Below are positions 24,934-33,846 of a DNA stretch of 55,161 bases, piece by piece (position 1 is the first letter of the stretch; each line of letters begins with the position of its first letter). The translations under genes were made by a program, and so were the position numbers. Origin of the DNA: a bacterium (GTDB taxonomy: Bacteria > Campylobacterota > Campylobacteria > Campylobacterales > Sulfurimonadaceae); contig JAHJJX010000002.1 of NCBI GenBank assembly GCA_018822665.1, forward strand, positions 1 through 55,161, read 5' to 3'. The notes beneath the pieces are model-generated. The model searched no databases. It was given only the letters and a program-made list of their open reading frames with translations, and was not told where the DNA came from.

Positions 24934-26276
24934 GTAATTATCTCCCAATGTCCGCCTTTAGCACCGCCGACTCTCTTTAGCACACCAAATTCTTTTAATT
25001 TTTTGATATTCTCTTCTATTTTTCTGCTTGATATGCCTACTATTTCGGACAATTGTTTTGCTGAAATTTTTGGATTAATACTTATTTGCTCAATAATATT
25101 TGATTGATTTTCAGTAAATTTTTCTCCGACCTTTTCTCCGACCTTTTCTCCGACCTTTTCACCCAAGTTATTAAAATAAAACTCCACCCATAAACCGTTT
25201 TGCCATCTGAAGTTTGGTGTGATGCCATTGAACTTTTGTGACTCTTCTATGATTTTTTCAATCCCTCTTCCCCAGGACTCTATATATCCAGCCAAGAAAA
25301 AAGGATACGCAATAGCAGGGTTAAAAGGTTCCGATGAGTGTTTATGTTTGAGCGTTTCTAGCGTCCATTGTGTCGGCAGTTCTCCGGCGTTCCACATGAG
25401 CAGCTTATCGTCATACACACTTATTTGGATGCTGTTTTGTGAGGCATAGTCTTTATGCACAACCGCATTAACGAGAGCCTCCCGAAATGCAAGTTCAGAG
25501 ATAGGGAAACTCTCAACCCGTTGTATACCTTCATAGGTAATAATCGCTTTGAGATATTTGGTAAAAATCAAGTCCATGGTTTTATCCACTTGAGCAAATA
25601 AGTTTCCTTCCACTTGGTCTTGATACACAAGGTCGCTATCAGATTTAAAATATCCTATTTTTATAGTGCTTCCTGCTACATACTTTTGCGGGTCTTTAGA
25701 AAAAAGTAGCGTTGTCGCGCGTTTGAGATAATCACCCTCTCTTAGGTGAAGCTTATCGACGAGCATCTCATCACTCTCTTTTAAAAGTTCTGCATCTATT
25801 CTTTTTTTCTTGTTTGCTTTTTCACGAAATAGCTCGATGGCATAGTGGTCCAAGTCATTGAAACCAAAATACGGAACAGGAACACCATCCCATTTTTTGC
25901 CTTGTTTTCTGAATAAAAACTTATCAAGTGCAGCACCTTTTAGCCCTTGCGTACTGCTTCCGCTTCTGTAATAGTACGAACCTTTGTAGCTGATAGGATA
26001 CGGGTAGTTTTCAGTGACGATTTCAAGATACTCTTTGCCGCTTTCCACATGCCGATTCACATCTACCATTACACCTAAAATATCTCTGACTTTGTTCGGT
26101 ATGTCTTCAAGCAGTTTTTTAGCGTTCTCAATTCCGACGATTTCGCCGTCGTCTTCTATACCGATGTAAATCGTACCGCCCTCACTATTTGCAAAAGCAC
26201 AAACCCATTTAATATAGTCATCTTTCCATAATCGTTTAAATTCTATGGTTTGGGATTCATTTAGTTTTAGTTTCAT
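24930..26276 (-). CDS. AlbA_2 / ATP-binding transcriptional regulator-like protein
   Basis: The protein has 448 residues. The N-terminal AlbA_2 (Schlafen AAA_4) domain (about 5-130) has ESQTIEFKRLW and FANSEGGTIYIGIEDDGEIVG. The middle holds a GHKL-like ATPase-C-terminal segment (FREALVNAVVHKDYASQNSI, GYIESWGRGIEKI). The end is a winged helix (ISAKQLSEIVGISSRKIEENI). A tandem VGEK repeat (residues 376-388), made of 12-bp DNA units, joins the last two parts. Such proteins are common between type I restriction genes. Its stop overlaps the hsdR start, so the genes are coupled. A regulatory or defence role is inferred. Confidence 0.8.
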   Translation of the reverse strand: MKLKLNESQTIEFKRLWKDDYIKWVCAFANSEGGTIYIGIEDDGEIVGIENAKKLLEDIPNKVRDILGVMVDVNRHVESGKEYLEIVTENYPYPISYKGSYYYRSGSSTQGLKGAALDKFLFRKQGKKWDGVPVPYFGFNDLDHYAIELFREKANKKKRIDAELLKESDEMLVDKLHLREGDYLKRATTLLFSKDPQKYVAGSTIKIGYFKSDSDLVYQDQVEGNLFAQVDKTMDLIFTKYLKAIITYEGIQRVESFPISELAFREALVNAVVHKDYASQNSIQISVYDDKLLMWNAGELPTQWTLETLKHKHSSEPFNPAIAYPFFLAGYIESWGRGIEKIIEESQKFNGITPNFRWQNGLWVEFYFNNLGEKVGEKVGEKVGEKFTENQSNIIEQISINPKISAKQLSEIVGISSRKIEENIKKLKEFGVLKRVGGAKGGHWEIIT

Positions 26277-26289
26277 TTTTTAACCTTTT

Positions 26290-26420
26290 GCAATAGCTTC
26301 TGCTCTGTTGTTTTCAAGTTGAACTGTTCGGAATTTCCGAACAGTTCGATTCTTCCTCTTTAAAGATATTTGAAATATGCTCTCTAGCTGATTTATTTTT
26401 CTTGAAATCATGATTTTCCT
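26290..26420 (-). pseudogene. Relic of a second rhuM gene with a 27-nt palindrome
   Basis: Two frames on the minus strand together recall the RhuM N-terminal domain: SAREHISNIFKEEE in one, then RTVRKFRTVQLENNRAE in the other. The intact RhuM upstream has HIGNIFSDGELEKLAVVANF at this place. The arm GAACTGTTCGGAA (26321-26333) and its exact complement (26335-26347) form a perfect palindrome exactly over TVRKFRTV. It lies 45 bases upstream of the AlbA_2 gene, so it may also serve as an operator now. Confidence 0.65.
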
Positions 26421-26468
26421 TTTAAGTTATCTTTAAATTGTCTAAACTATCCGGCAAGCTATATATAA

Positions 26469-27317
26469 TCACTTCAACCTTCCTAAAATCTCCAAAGCTT
26501 CTATCTCAAACTTTGAAAATGCAAACCATTTTTTGCCTAAATCTTTGAGACTTGCTCCTATGTGGTAAATCTCTAAACCGTCAATTATCAAAAATCTGTC
26601 ATGAGCTTTTTTGAACACTTGGAGTTCTATATTTTGGTATTGGGCTTTGTATTTTTGGTAGTCCAATGTGAGCTGTTTTGAAATGCTTTGAGTGTATATT
26701 TTTATTTTTAAATTCGGATATTTACTAAAGAGAGTAAAAACACTCTCATCTATGTAGTTGTCAATAAGCACTACTTCACTTTTTGCACTTTTGAGCAAGT
26801 CATTTATAAAGGCATAGGCATCATATATCTGCCCGTCGTAAAATATTCCCTCATGTGGTTTGATGCCATCGTTTTTAACCAATGTTTTAATCTCTTGCAT
26901 TTGAGACTTTAATGCAATTACTTCACTCTCTAAAGAGATAAATCTCTCATGAGTAATTTTCTCGGAGTTGATGGCATATCCGTTTTTTATGTAGCTTTTT
27001 AGAACTGATGTCGCCCATTGTCTAAACTTCACACCTTTTTGAGATTTAACCCTATAACCAATAGAGATCATCACATCTAGGTTGTAATAGTCAACATTAT
27101 ATGTTTTACCATCACTGGCAGTTGTCGCAAAATTTGCGACAACTGCCAATTTTTCAAGCTCTCCATCGCTAAAAATATTACCAATGTGCTTTCCTATTGT
27201 CTTGACATCTCTGTCAAACAGTTCTGATATTTGATTTCTATTGAGCCATACTGTCTCATTTTCAACTGAAACATTAAGCTCTATTTCACCGTCGCTATAG
27301 ATGACTATATTATTCAT
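26469..27317 (-). CDS. RhuM-family protein with PLD-like C-terminal domain
   Basis: The protein has 282 residues. The RhuM (virulence_RhuM) domain (about 1-125) shows VWLNRNQISELFDRDVKTIG, HIGNIFSDGELE, YNLDVMISIGYRVKS and FRQWATSVLKSYIKNGY. A coiled linker leads to a C-terminal domain (about 155-282) with EVVLIDNYIDESVFTLFS and HDRFLIID near residue 239, almost the same as in the ORF6N protein at 6843-7727. HDRFLIID fits an HxR(x4)D variant of the phospholipase-D motif. Codons for AVVANFATTA form a perfect 31-nt palindrome. It lies 3 bases downstream of hsdS. Such genes accompany type I restriction loci; the function is unknown. Confidence 0.78.
   Translation of the reverse strand: MNNIVIYSDGEIELNVSVENETVWLNRNQISELFDRDVKTIGKHIGNIFSDGELEKLAVVANFATTASDGKTYNVDYYNLDVMISIGYRVKSQKGVKFRQWATSVLKSYIKNGYAINSEKITHERFISLESEVIALKSQMQEIKTLVKNDGIKPHEGIFYDGQIYDAYAFINDLLKSAKSEVVLIDNYIDESVFTLFSKYPNLKIKIYTQSISKQLTLDYQKYKAQYQNIELQVFKKAHDRFLIIDGLEIYHIGASLKDLGKKWFAFSKFEIEALEILGRLK
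27117..27147. repeat. Perfect 31-nt palindrome inside the rhuM gene
   Basis: The arm GGCAGTTGTCGCAAA (27117-27131) and its exact complement (27133-27147) flank one base. It encodes AVVANFATTA, the same place in the domain where the neighbouring rhuM relic has a different palindrome (26321-26347). Confidence 0.9.
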
Positions 27318-27320
27318 ATT

Positions 27321-28625
27321 TTATCTCCAAACTTTAGCAGTTCTGTAATCATAAAAGTAAATCTTCTTTGGATATTTTAGCTTCTTGGTTTCTTCTATAA
27401 GATCATCAAATTCGCTTGCATCTGTTGCATTTGCTACACCTATATATAGATTTGGAACTTTACTTTTGATGATTGCTTTTCTAATATGTATACCATTTCT
27501 TTTAAGCAGTGTTCCGAAAATTACTAAACTGCTGTTTTTTGTTCCTATACTTGCTAAGCTTTTAAAGCAATGATTTAAATAAGCATTATGAATAATTTTT
27601 GCTTTTTTCTGCTCACTTGTGCCTTCTGATACAAAAATAGGGTAAATATCTTTATTTAAATTATCAAGAGTTTGGTCTTTCAATGATTTTTCAGTTCTTG
27701 AAAATGTGTTTTTGATAATTTCACTTTTTTTATCAAATATGTGTAATCCACCGTGTAAAAAATAAATATTTTGGGATGCATTGTCATTTCCAAATACAAC
27801 ATAATCAGTAGTTTGTTCATGAGGATCGTAAAATCCATCACTAATATCCAAGCAAGAATCTTTTATCGTATCACCTTCTATAATCAGTCCATCATGTAAA
27901 TCTTTTACAGTTACCCATGGAATAGTTCCATTTTTCCAATATTCATCTATATCTCTGCTTGGAGTTCCTCCACCGACAATTTTGACTATACTACCAAGGT
28001 TTACAACCTCCCACTCCTCAGGGATGAGTCCTAATTCGCTTTGTTTGTACAGATGTGTTTGTGGGGTGCGGATTTTGTTGTTTTTGTCTATGCCGTTGGT
28101 TAGCAAGTCGTGCATCAAGCCTTTTTTGATACTTTTTTCTTTATCGATAAGTTTTGCGGTGGACTCTATAGTTTTATCAAGAGTTGAGAGGATTTTGGCT
28201 ATTTTTTGCTGTTCTTCTAATTCTTTAGGCAAATTAATCTGCAAATTACCAATAATTGTTTGATTTAAAAGTGGTTGACCTGTTTCTGCTTTATATTGAT
28301 TTAAATTTAAAAAAGAAAGTTTATAAAACATATATTTCATATTAAATTTTGATATTTGCTTTTCAATAAATAAAGCATTATCTGTAATCCAACACTTCTT
28401 AACTAAATATATAGAACCACAATACTCGCCAACTCTACCAATAATTAATGTTTCTTTATTGTTATTTATAGAGTCAGTATAACCAGTTATGCCATTTCCG
28501 CCATAAACGGGATAATTGCCATAGCTAGCAGTATCAATAGGTTTTGTTTCTCCACTCTTTAATTTAAAATATGTATCAATCGCTTTTACTTCCCACCCCT
28601 CAGGCACATTCATAACTTCGCTCAT
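27321..28625 (-). CDS. HsdS specificity subunit fused to a DUF4917 C-terminus
   Basis: The frame encodes 434 residues and starts within the hsdM stop (ATGA). Residues 1-255 are HsdS: first target-recognition domain (VPEGWEVKAIDTYFKLKSGE), conserved helix (EEQQKIAKILSTLDKTIEST, KKGLMHDLLTNG), and the start of the second domain (GLIPEEWEVVNLGSIVKI, TIPWVTVKDLHDG). From about residue 265 it becomes the DUF4917 C-terminus (NIYFLHGGLHIFDK, IFVSEGTSEQKKAKI, SLVIFGTLLKRNGIHIRKAI). The second recognition domain and the DUF4917 N-terminus are absent, so an in-frame deletion has joined two genes. The product is unlikely to act as a normal HsdS. Confidence 0.8.
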   Translation of the reverse strand: MSEVMNVPEGWEVKAIDTYFKLKSGETKPIDTASYGNYPVYGGNGITGYTDSINNNKETLIIGRVGEYCGSIYLVKKCWITDNALFIEKQISKFNMKYMFYKLSFLNLNQYKAETGQPLLNQTIIGNLQINLPKELEEQQKIAKILSTLDKTIESTAKLIDKEKSIKKGLMHDLLTNGIDKNNKIRTPQTHLYKQSELGLIPEEWEVVNLGSIVKIVGGGTPSRDIDEYWKNGTIPWVTVKDLHDGLIIEGDTIKDSCLDISDGFYDPHEQTTDYVVFGNDNASQNIYFLHGGLHIFDKKSEIIKNTFSRTEKSLKDQTLDNLNKDIYPIFVSEGTSEQKKAKIIHNAYLNHCFKSLASIGTKNSSLVIFGTLLKRNGIHIRKAIIKSKVPNLYIGVANATDASEFDDLIEETKKLKYPKKIYFYDYRTAKVWR

Positions 28626-29864
28626 AGATACCCAAGCTCTGCTAAAAATTCTTTTATCTCTGCGGTTGATTCGTCACGCTCTTTTTCTATCTGCTCTAAA
28701 CTTACTTGGTATTTGTCCCAAAGGTTTTCTGTGCTTTTTATGATGGCTTGTTTTTTCTCATTTAGGTATCTGTTTGCTATTTCAAGTGCATCGGTTTTTA
28801 GCTGTTGTACTACAAAGGGTTTCACATCTGCGATGTTTACAAATATTTGTTCTTTCATTTGAGCGATTTTTTCTCTTATGACGACTCTGTCGTTTTCTTC
28901 TTTGGCAGATTTTAGTTTTTTGAGAAGCTCCATATACTTGGCATGTGGAAGGTGCGCTTCTTCATCAAGCGTATCTACAAACGCACTGCTGCTCAAAAAT
29001 TTCTCGCTTAAAAGATTGTAGTCGTAACCGCTGTTTTTTATGGACTTGATTGTAAATTTATTTTCAACCCACCATGAAGCAAAAATGCCTCGTATCTTAA
29101 ATCTGTCTATCACTTCATGGCTTGTTTGCGTAAACGCTTTCTCTAGGAGAGCATAACCCTCAACATAGAGTGTGGCGATATTGCTAGAGTCAATATCCAC
29201 AAGTGTTTGATATTCATCATGGCATGTGGAAACTATGCCAAGCACCATTGCATCCCTATTTTTAAAACCCTTCGAAGCTTCTAACACTTCTCTTATGTTT
29301 TGCTTTTCTTGTATGGTCTGTATAAATTCATAGTAGTTTTCATCTTTGGTTTGAAAAATATCGCTCGGAGTCAGCATGTAGTTAGCCATCAAAGGAGCGT
29401 TCCACTCGCACTTTGGAATGCCGCCTTTGAGATGTGCTTTGACATCGTGAGGTTCTGCCGGCGGAGATTTTAGAGTTGCCGACTTTTTTGTTGAAATCAA
29501 TATGCTTGAGTACATCTTCAAGGGATGAAAGGTTGGCTTCTTCTATCGCGGAGAGTGCTATGTTTAGGTTTTCGCCTATGTTTTTTTTGAGGTGTCTGAG
29601 CGTTTCCCATCTTGCATTTTGAGGGATGGTAAAAGTAAACTTATGATTTGCTAAAAGTATCTCTATGGTCGCATCGTCATGTCCATCTTTTTTGTAGCTG
29701 TCTCTGACCTTACTGAACTCTACATCGTACTGGTCTGAGAGCCGTTTGAGAAAAAGCATACCGAAAATATACTCTTTAAACTCACTCGCTTCCATCTTGC
29801 CGCGAAGTATATCTGCTGCTGAAAAAAGGTGTTGTTCTAGTTGAGAAAGGGTGAGTTTTTGCAT
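28622..29864 (-). pseudogene. hsdM: Type I methyltransferase HsdM with the catalytic core deleted
   Basis: The start at 29864 gives a typical HsdM N-terminus ([52 protein letters not shown]). Near 29470 the reading shifts frame and resumes in the HsdM C-terminus ([35 protein letters not shown] and a long coiled coil ending EFLAELGYL). The SAM-binding motif (FxGxG) and the catalytic NPPF motif should lie between and are gone. The C-terminal frame may still be translated from an internal start but has no methylase activity. Its stop overlaps the hsdS start. Two CCACATGCC motifs lie within. Confidence 0.82.
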
Positions 29865-29889
29865 AAATGATGTCCAATTTTTATATATG

Positions 29890-30309
29890 AAAAGTACAAT
29901 AAATGTTTTAAAATTGTTTTATTTTATCTAAAAATGAATAAAATTTGATGTTATAAATGTATTTTATCAGTAAGAGTTTTAGGAGCACCTCACTGCCAAA
30001 AATGAATTCAGGTCCGTAGGCAGTGTTACAAAATGCTTCTAATGAAAAATGGTATTATTGAGATGAATCAATAATGCTTTAAACACTTTATATACTACGT
30101 AACGAATATATTTCCTTCTTTGCCACCTTTCTCTTTTGTGAAAATCACCCCTTTTTGTATATTTGTTATGAATCATATTCTATGCCACAAAGCTGAGTAT
30201 GCTTAATTAGAGCTCTTAGCGTTGGCTTCACTTTTTTAGCTAAAAAATTCTTGTACTTTTGCCAATAGTTTTATATTCTAGCTTATTCATTCTATGCATT
30301 GCGTTAATT
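29890..30309 (-). other. Gene-free stretch with a decayed coding trace
   Basis: No intact gene is seen in these 420 bases. On the minus strand, about 30295-30170, two frames joined across a T-run read MNKLEYKTIGKSTRIF and then AKKVKPTLRALIKHTQLCGI, followed by many TAA, TAG and TGA stops. This looks like an old gene fragment that I cannot name. Unlike the hidden genes at 2920-5290, the stops are of all three kinds, so this is ordinary decay. Confidence 0.4.
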
Positions 30310-31458
30310 TTACTTTATCCGCTCAGATGCCTCTTTTTTTATAAAAAGGGTGACTACCGATACCGTCAACATTCCAACAAGTGAAAATATTAAAGCATTT
30401 GTCTGTCCGAAATATTGCCAGATATAGCCTATGCTCAGAGCTCCAAGGGAGCTAAAGAGGGCAAGTCCTCCGTAAAACACACCGTAAATCGATGCTTTGT
30501 TTATGGCATGTTCCGAGATGTAGCTTCGCGTTGCATTTAAAGAAGCCACCGTAAAAATCCCTAAAAAAACAAAGCCGCCCCATAAGAAATCTGCCATCAA
30601 TGCCGCCACGGACAAGATGCCAAAAAGATAAGAAATTTTCAAGACAGATTCACTCCCTTTTTTATCATTCATAAGACCAAAATAGTAACTCAAAACAGTC
30701 TGAGTGAGGGTTAAAACGATGATAAACACAGGGATAAAAGTTGTGAGATATCCTGCTTCTTTTGCAATAATGATAAAAAAAGAATCACCGAAAATAAAAA
30801 ACATAAAAAAGAAATAACTCCATAAAAGAGGAAAGAGTTTAAAGTCGGCCTTTTCAAAATGGTATTTTACATTTTTCTTTTCATAAGGGGAATCTTCAAC
30901 AAAATATAAAATAATCAATACACCCAGCAAGCCCGGAATAAAAGTGAGCAAAAATATATTTTTAAAGATTTCCGGACTCTCACCGTAGAAGTAAAAAATT
31001 AAAAAAACAAGAAATGCGCCAAAAAGTTCCCCTGCGATATCCATAGTCTTATGAAATCCAAAAGTTTTTCCACTCTCATTTTTCTTGGCATAATAGGAGA
31101 TAAGAGAGTCTTTTGGAGCACTTCTTATCGCCTTTCCCAATCTCTCCGTAGACTGCAGAACTGCTATGCTTTGATAGGAGGACGCAAAAGCAAAAAGCGG
31201 TTTGGTTATGGCCGAGAGCAGATAACCAAGAACGATAAAAGGTTTTCTTATCTGAAATTTATCGCTTAAATAACCAAATAAAATTCGAAAGGAGTAAGAA
31301 ACAAAAGTAGCCGCTGCGATGATGAGACCGAGCTTATCTAGCCCATCATGCAAAACATACACTATATAAATAGGCAGTATCGGAGTTATCATGGCAGAAG
31401 CCAAATCCGTAAAAAAACTAACAAATCCTAAAGAATAGATATTTTTATTTATTGTCAA
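30310..31458 (-). CDS. MFS transporter
   Basis: This inner-membrane protein of 382 residues has about 11-12 transmembrane helices. The MFS loop between helices 2 and 3 is present as FRILFGYLSDKFQIRKPFIV. SLISYYAKKNESGKTFGFHK lies in the following cytoplasmic loop. The substrate is not apparent. It might be a drug or metabolite exporter of the YfkF/MdtG kind. It lies 36 bases after the RidA gene on the same strand and may be cotranscribed. Confidence 0.82.
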   Translation of the reverse strand: MTINKNIYSLGFVSFFTDLASAMITPILPIYIVYVLHDGLDKLGLIIAAATFVSYSFRILFGYLSDKFQIRKPFIVLGYLLSAITKPLFAFASSYQSIAVLQSTERLGKAIRSAPKDSLISYYAKKNESGKTFGFHKTMDIAGELFGAFLVFLIFYFYGESPEIFKNIFLLTFIPGLLGVLIILYFVEDSPYEKKNVKYHFEKADFKLFPLLWSYFFFMFFIFGDSFFIIIAKEAGYLTTFIPVFIIVLTLTQTVLSYYFGLMNDKKGSESVLKISYLFGILSVAALMADFLWGGFVFLGIFTVASLNATRSYISEHAINKASIYGVFYGGLALFSSLGALSIGYIWQYFGQTNALIFSLVGMLTVSVVTLFIKKEASERIK

Positions 31459-31494
31459 TCCTTGTCAATTTCATTTAGAATGAAATGTGTTGAA

Positions 31495-31869
31495 TTATCT
31501 GACTAAAGCCACCGCATCTATCTCCACCAAAGCATTTTTAGGTAAAGTTTTTACGGCTACGGTTGAGCGAGCCGGTTTATGTGTGCCGAAAGCTTCGGCA
31601 TAAATCTCATTTACTGCCGCAAAATCATCCATAGAATCTAAAAAAATAGTAGTTTTTATAACATCGCCCAAAGAGCTTCCCGCTTCTTCTAAAACTGCAC
31701 TTAAATTTTTAAGAACCTGTTTTGTTTGAACCACTACATCATTTTCGAGCATAATGCCCTCGGGCGTAAGTGCGATTTGTCCCGAAGTAAAAACCATCCC
31801 GTTTGCCACTACCGCTTGAGAATAAGGTCCGATTGCCGATGGAGCCTTGTTTGTCTGTACGAATTTCAT
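31495..31869 (-). CDS. RidA family reactive-intermediate deaminase
   Basis: The protein has 124 residues, the normal RidA/YjgF length. The signature elements are NKAPSAIGPYSQAVVANGMV, FTSGQIAL and KPARSTVAVKTLPKNALVEI, with the conserved arginine and the glutamate that hold the substrate. RidA hydrolyses reactive enamine/imine intermediates from threonine and serine dehydratases and forms trimers in the cytoplasm. It lies in a leftward series with the thioredoxin-like gene and dapE upstream. Confidence 0.95.
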   Translation of the reverse strand: MKFVQTNKAPSAIGPYSQAVVANGMVFTSGQIALTPEGIMLENDVVVQTKQVLKNLSAVLEEAGSSLGDVIKTTIFLDSMDDFAAVNEIYAEAFGTHKPARSTVAVKTLPKNALVEIDAVALVR

Positions 31870-31886
31870 ATCTTTATTTCCTTTGT

Positions 31887-32294
31887 TTATCGTTTTTTAT
31901 CTACATCTTTTAAAAAGGATGCGAAATCCTCACTGTTCCAATACCCCAAAAAGGAATAAATAATCTTAGCCTCTGAAGTTATAAAATAGTGTCTTGGAAC
32001 CCTTTGTTTTTTAAAAATCTCAGGCATCGCATCTTTATCTCTGTCTATGTGCAAAAGAACATACTTTTTGTTCAGCTGAGCCAAAATACTCTCATCTTGC
32101 AAGGTTGTAGCTTCAAACTTTCGACACCATCTGCAATCGGCTGAAGTTACAAGCATATATACATCTTTTTTTTCTTTTTTTGCCTGCTGAAGCGCTGCTT
32201 CATAATCATGCGACCAATCCAATTCTGCCCCTAAAAGAGCAGAGGCCAGCAGGACTACGGATATTAAATATTTGAGTACCGTTTTCATTTCCAC
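31887..32294 (-). CDS. Periplasmic thioredoxin-like protein
   Basis: The protein has 135 residues with a signal peptide (about 1-21, VLKYLISVVLLASALLG-AE). The thioredoxin-like fold has a CRWC redox motif (SADCRWCRKFEATTL) and a cis-proline region VPRHYF. It resembles the thioredoxin_7 / DsbD C-terminal group, so it probably reduces periplasmic disulfides. The start overlaps the dapE stop by 10 bases; ATG 32288 is an alternative start. The overlap contains the CCACATGCC motif at 32291. Confidence 0.8.
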   Translation of the reverse strand: MEMKTVLKYLISVVLLASALLGAELDWSHDYEAALQQAKKEKKDVYMLVTSADCRWCRKFEATTLQDESILAQLNKKYVLLHIDRDKDAMPEIFKKQRVPRHYFITSEAKIIYSFLGYWNSEDFASFLKDVDKKR

Positions 32295-33385
32295 ATGCCT
32301 ATTAAATTTTTAAAAACTTCATACAAATCTTGAACTTCTTTGACTGACGTTCTCTCATTTATGGAGTGAATCGTATCGTTTATAACACCGAATTCTATAA
32401 CTTTAATTCCCATCGGTGCCATAAACCTTGCATCTGAAGTACCGCCTGCCGTGGAGTGCTTTGGCTTTATTCCGGTTATTTTCTTGATAGCTTCATCTAT
32501 ATTTTTTACTATTTTTGTATCTGTGTCTGTTTTAAAGGGGTACGAGCCTTGTGTAAGTTTGAGCTCATAATCCAAGCCTTTAAAATATTTTGCCACAAAC
32601 TCACGCACCTCTTTTTGCGTAGTCAGCGTTGTATTACGAACATTGAACATCATTTTAAGTTCATTCGGAGTCACATTTGTTACCTGCATGCCGGAGCGAA
32701 TATCTGTCACTATAAACTTGCTTGGGCTGAAAAACGCATCTCCGTTATCAAGGTCTACTCCCGCCATATCACCCAAAATATTTGCGATATTATGGATGGG
32801 GTTGACAGCTTTTTCAGGATACGCCGCATGACCTTGCTTTCCTTTGAGCGTGATATAACCGTTGATAGAGCCTCTTCGCCCTACTTTTATAGCATCGCCG
32901 AAATTCTTTTCACACGTCGGCTCCGCCACAACGGCATAATCCGGGAGCATTTTGTTTTTCTCTAAGTATTTTAAAACCTCAATAGTTCCGTAGTGCGCTT
33001 CGCCCTCTTCGTCGGAGGTTAGTAAAAGAGAAAGGGTTCCTTTAAAATTTTCAGCTTCTTTGACCGCCTGAACAAAGGCTGCCACACCGCTTTTCATATC
33101 TTGCGTGCCGCGACCGTAAATGTAACCGTCCTTCTCTAGCGGTTCATAAGGGTTCGTTTCCCACCCCGCATTTCCCGCAGGCACAACATCCACATGCCCG
33201 GCAAAACAAAGGTGTTCACCCTCTGCGAATTTTTTGTAGATGAAAAGATTTTTAACATCCTCCACGTCCACGCGAACCGCAGTAAAACCCGGCAAATACT
33301 TTTCTATAAAGTCTAAAAGTCCGCCATCATCCGGTGTTTCGCTCTTACAGCTTATCAGGTATTTAAAAAGTTCGATAACATTCAT
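32285..33385 (-). CDS. dapE: Succinyl-diaminopimelate desuccinylase
   Basis: This di-zinc peptidase of 366 residues cleaves N-succinyl-LL-diaminopimelate in lysine and cell-wall synthesis. Zinc ligands and catalytic residues are seen in CFAGHVDVVPAG, GRGTQDMKSGVA, TSDEEGEAHYGT (catalytic Glu-Glu), AEPTCEK and GVINDTIHSINE. The dimerisation domain is in the middle. The start overlaps the stop of the lipoprotein gene by one base (TAATG). Two CCACATGCC motifs lie at 33190 and over the stop codon at 32291. Confidence 0.96.
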   Translation of the reverse strand: MNVIELFKYLISCKSETPDDGGLLDFIEKYLPGFTAVRVDVEDVKNLFIYKKFAEGEHLCFAGHVDVVPAGNAGWETNPYEPLEKDGYIYGRGTQDMKSGVAAFVQAVKEAENFKGTLSLLLTSDEEGEAHYGTIEVLKYLEKNKMLPDYAVVAEPTCEKNFGDAIKVGRRGSINGYITLKGKQGHAAYPEKAVNPIHNIANILGDMAGVDLDNGDAFFSPSKFIVTDIRSGMQVTNVTPNELKMMFNVRNTTLTTQKEVREFVAKYFKGLDYELKLTQGSYPFKTDTDTKIVKNIDEAIKKITGIKPKHSTAGGTSDARFMAPMGIKVIEFGVINDTIHSINERTSVKEVQDLYEVFKNLIGMWK

Positions 33386-33735
33386 TATTTGGCTGCACCC
33401 GGGTTTTCATAAAATATATAAGAAGTTGCATAGTCGCTTAATTCAAAATAAAGCTTCTTTTCACCCTCATCCACTTTATAGTTAAAATTTAAATCCAAAT
33501 ACCCATATCCATATCTGTAAGTTCTAGGATTTGTCCCTTGTGTTGCTTCTGCTGTTGAGAGTTTATCGACTTTTAGAAATCTTTGAACGAGTTTTTCACC
33601 CATATAAATGTCAAGAACACCATTTGTTCCAGTCCAATTTTGGATACTTCTGCCCATTTTATTTTGTGTTTCTTGGGTACATGCCGTAAACAAAACGACG
33701 ACTGCTATACTTAAAGTGAATATTAATTTTTTCAA
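33385..33735 (-). CDS. Small lipoprotein, unknown
   Basis: I choose TTG 33735, which follows an AGGAG ribosome site. A longer frame to 33771 adds 12 residues that look unlike a signal peptide. The product has 116 residues: a lipoprotein signal LKKLIFTLSIAVVVLFTAC with the lipid-bearing cysteine, then a soluble domain (LDIYMGEKLVQRFLKVDKLS, YRYGYGYLDLNFNYKVDEGE). It should be anchored to a periplasmic membrane face. It is cotranscribed with dapE. The family is not recognised. Confidence 0.7.
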   Translation of the reverse strand: MKKLIFTLSIAVVVLFTACTQETQNKMGRSIQNWTGTNGVLDIYMGEKLVQRFLKVDKLSTAEATQGTNPRTYRYGYGYLDLNFNYKVDEGEKKLYFELSDYATSYIFYENPGAAK

Positions 33736-33846
33736 ATTCTGCTCCTGTTTTAGTAAAGCCAAATTATACAACTATTTATTTACAAATCGCTTTTAGCTGA
33801 AATTTGAAATTATAATTAATAAAGTAAACTTAAAACAGTGAGAAAA

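Noticed and set aside
29890-30309. A further TGA-recoded gene
   Set aside because: The frames here are broken by TAA, TAG and TGA alike and by frameshifts, so this is ordinary decay.
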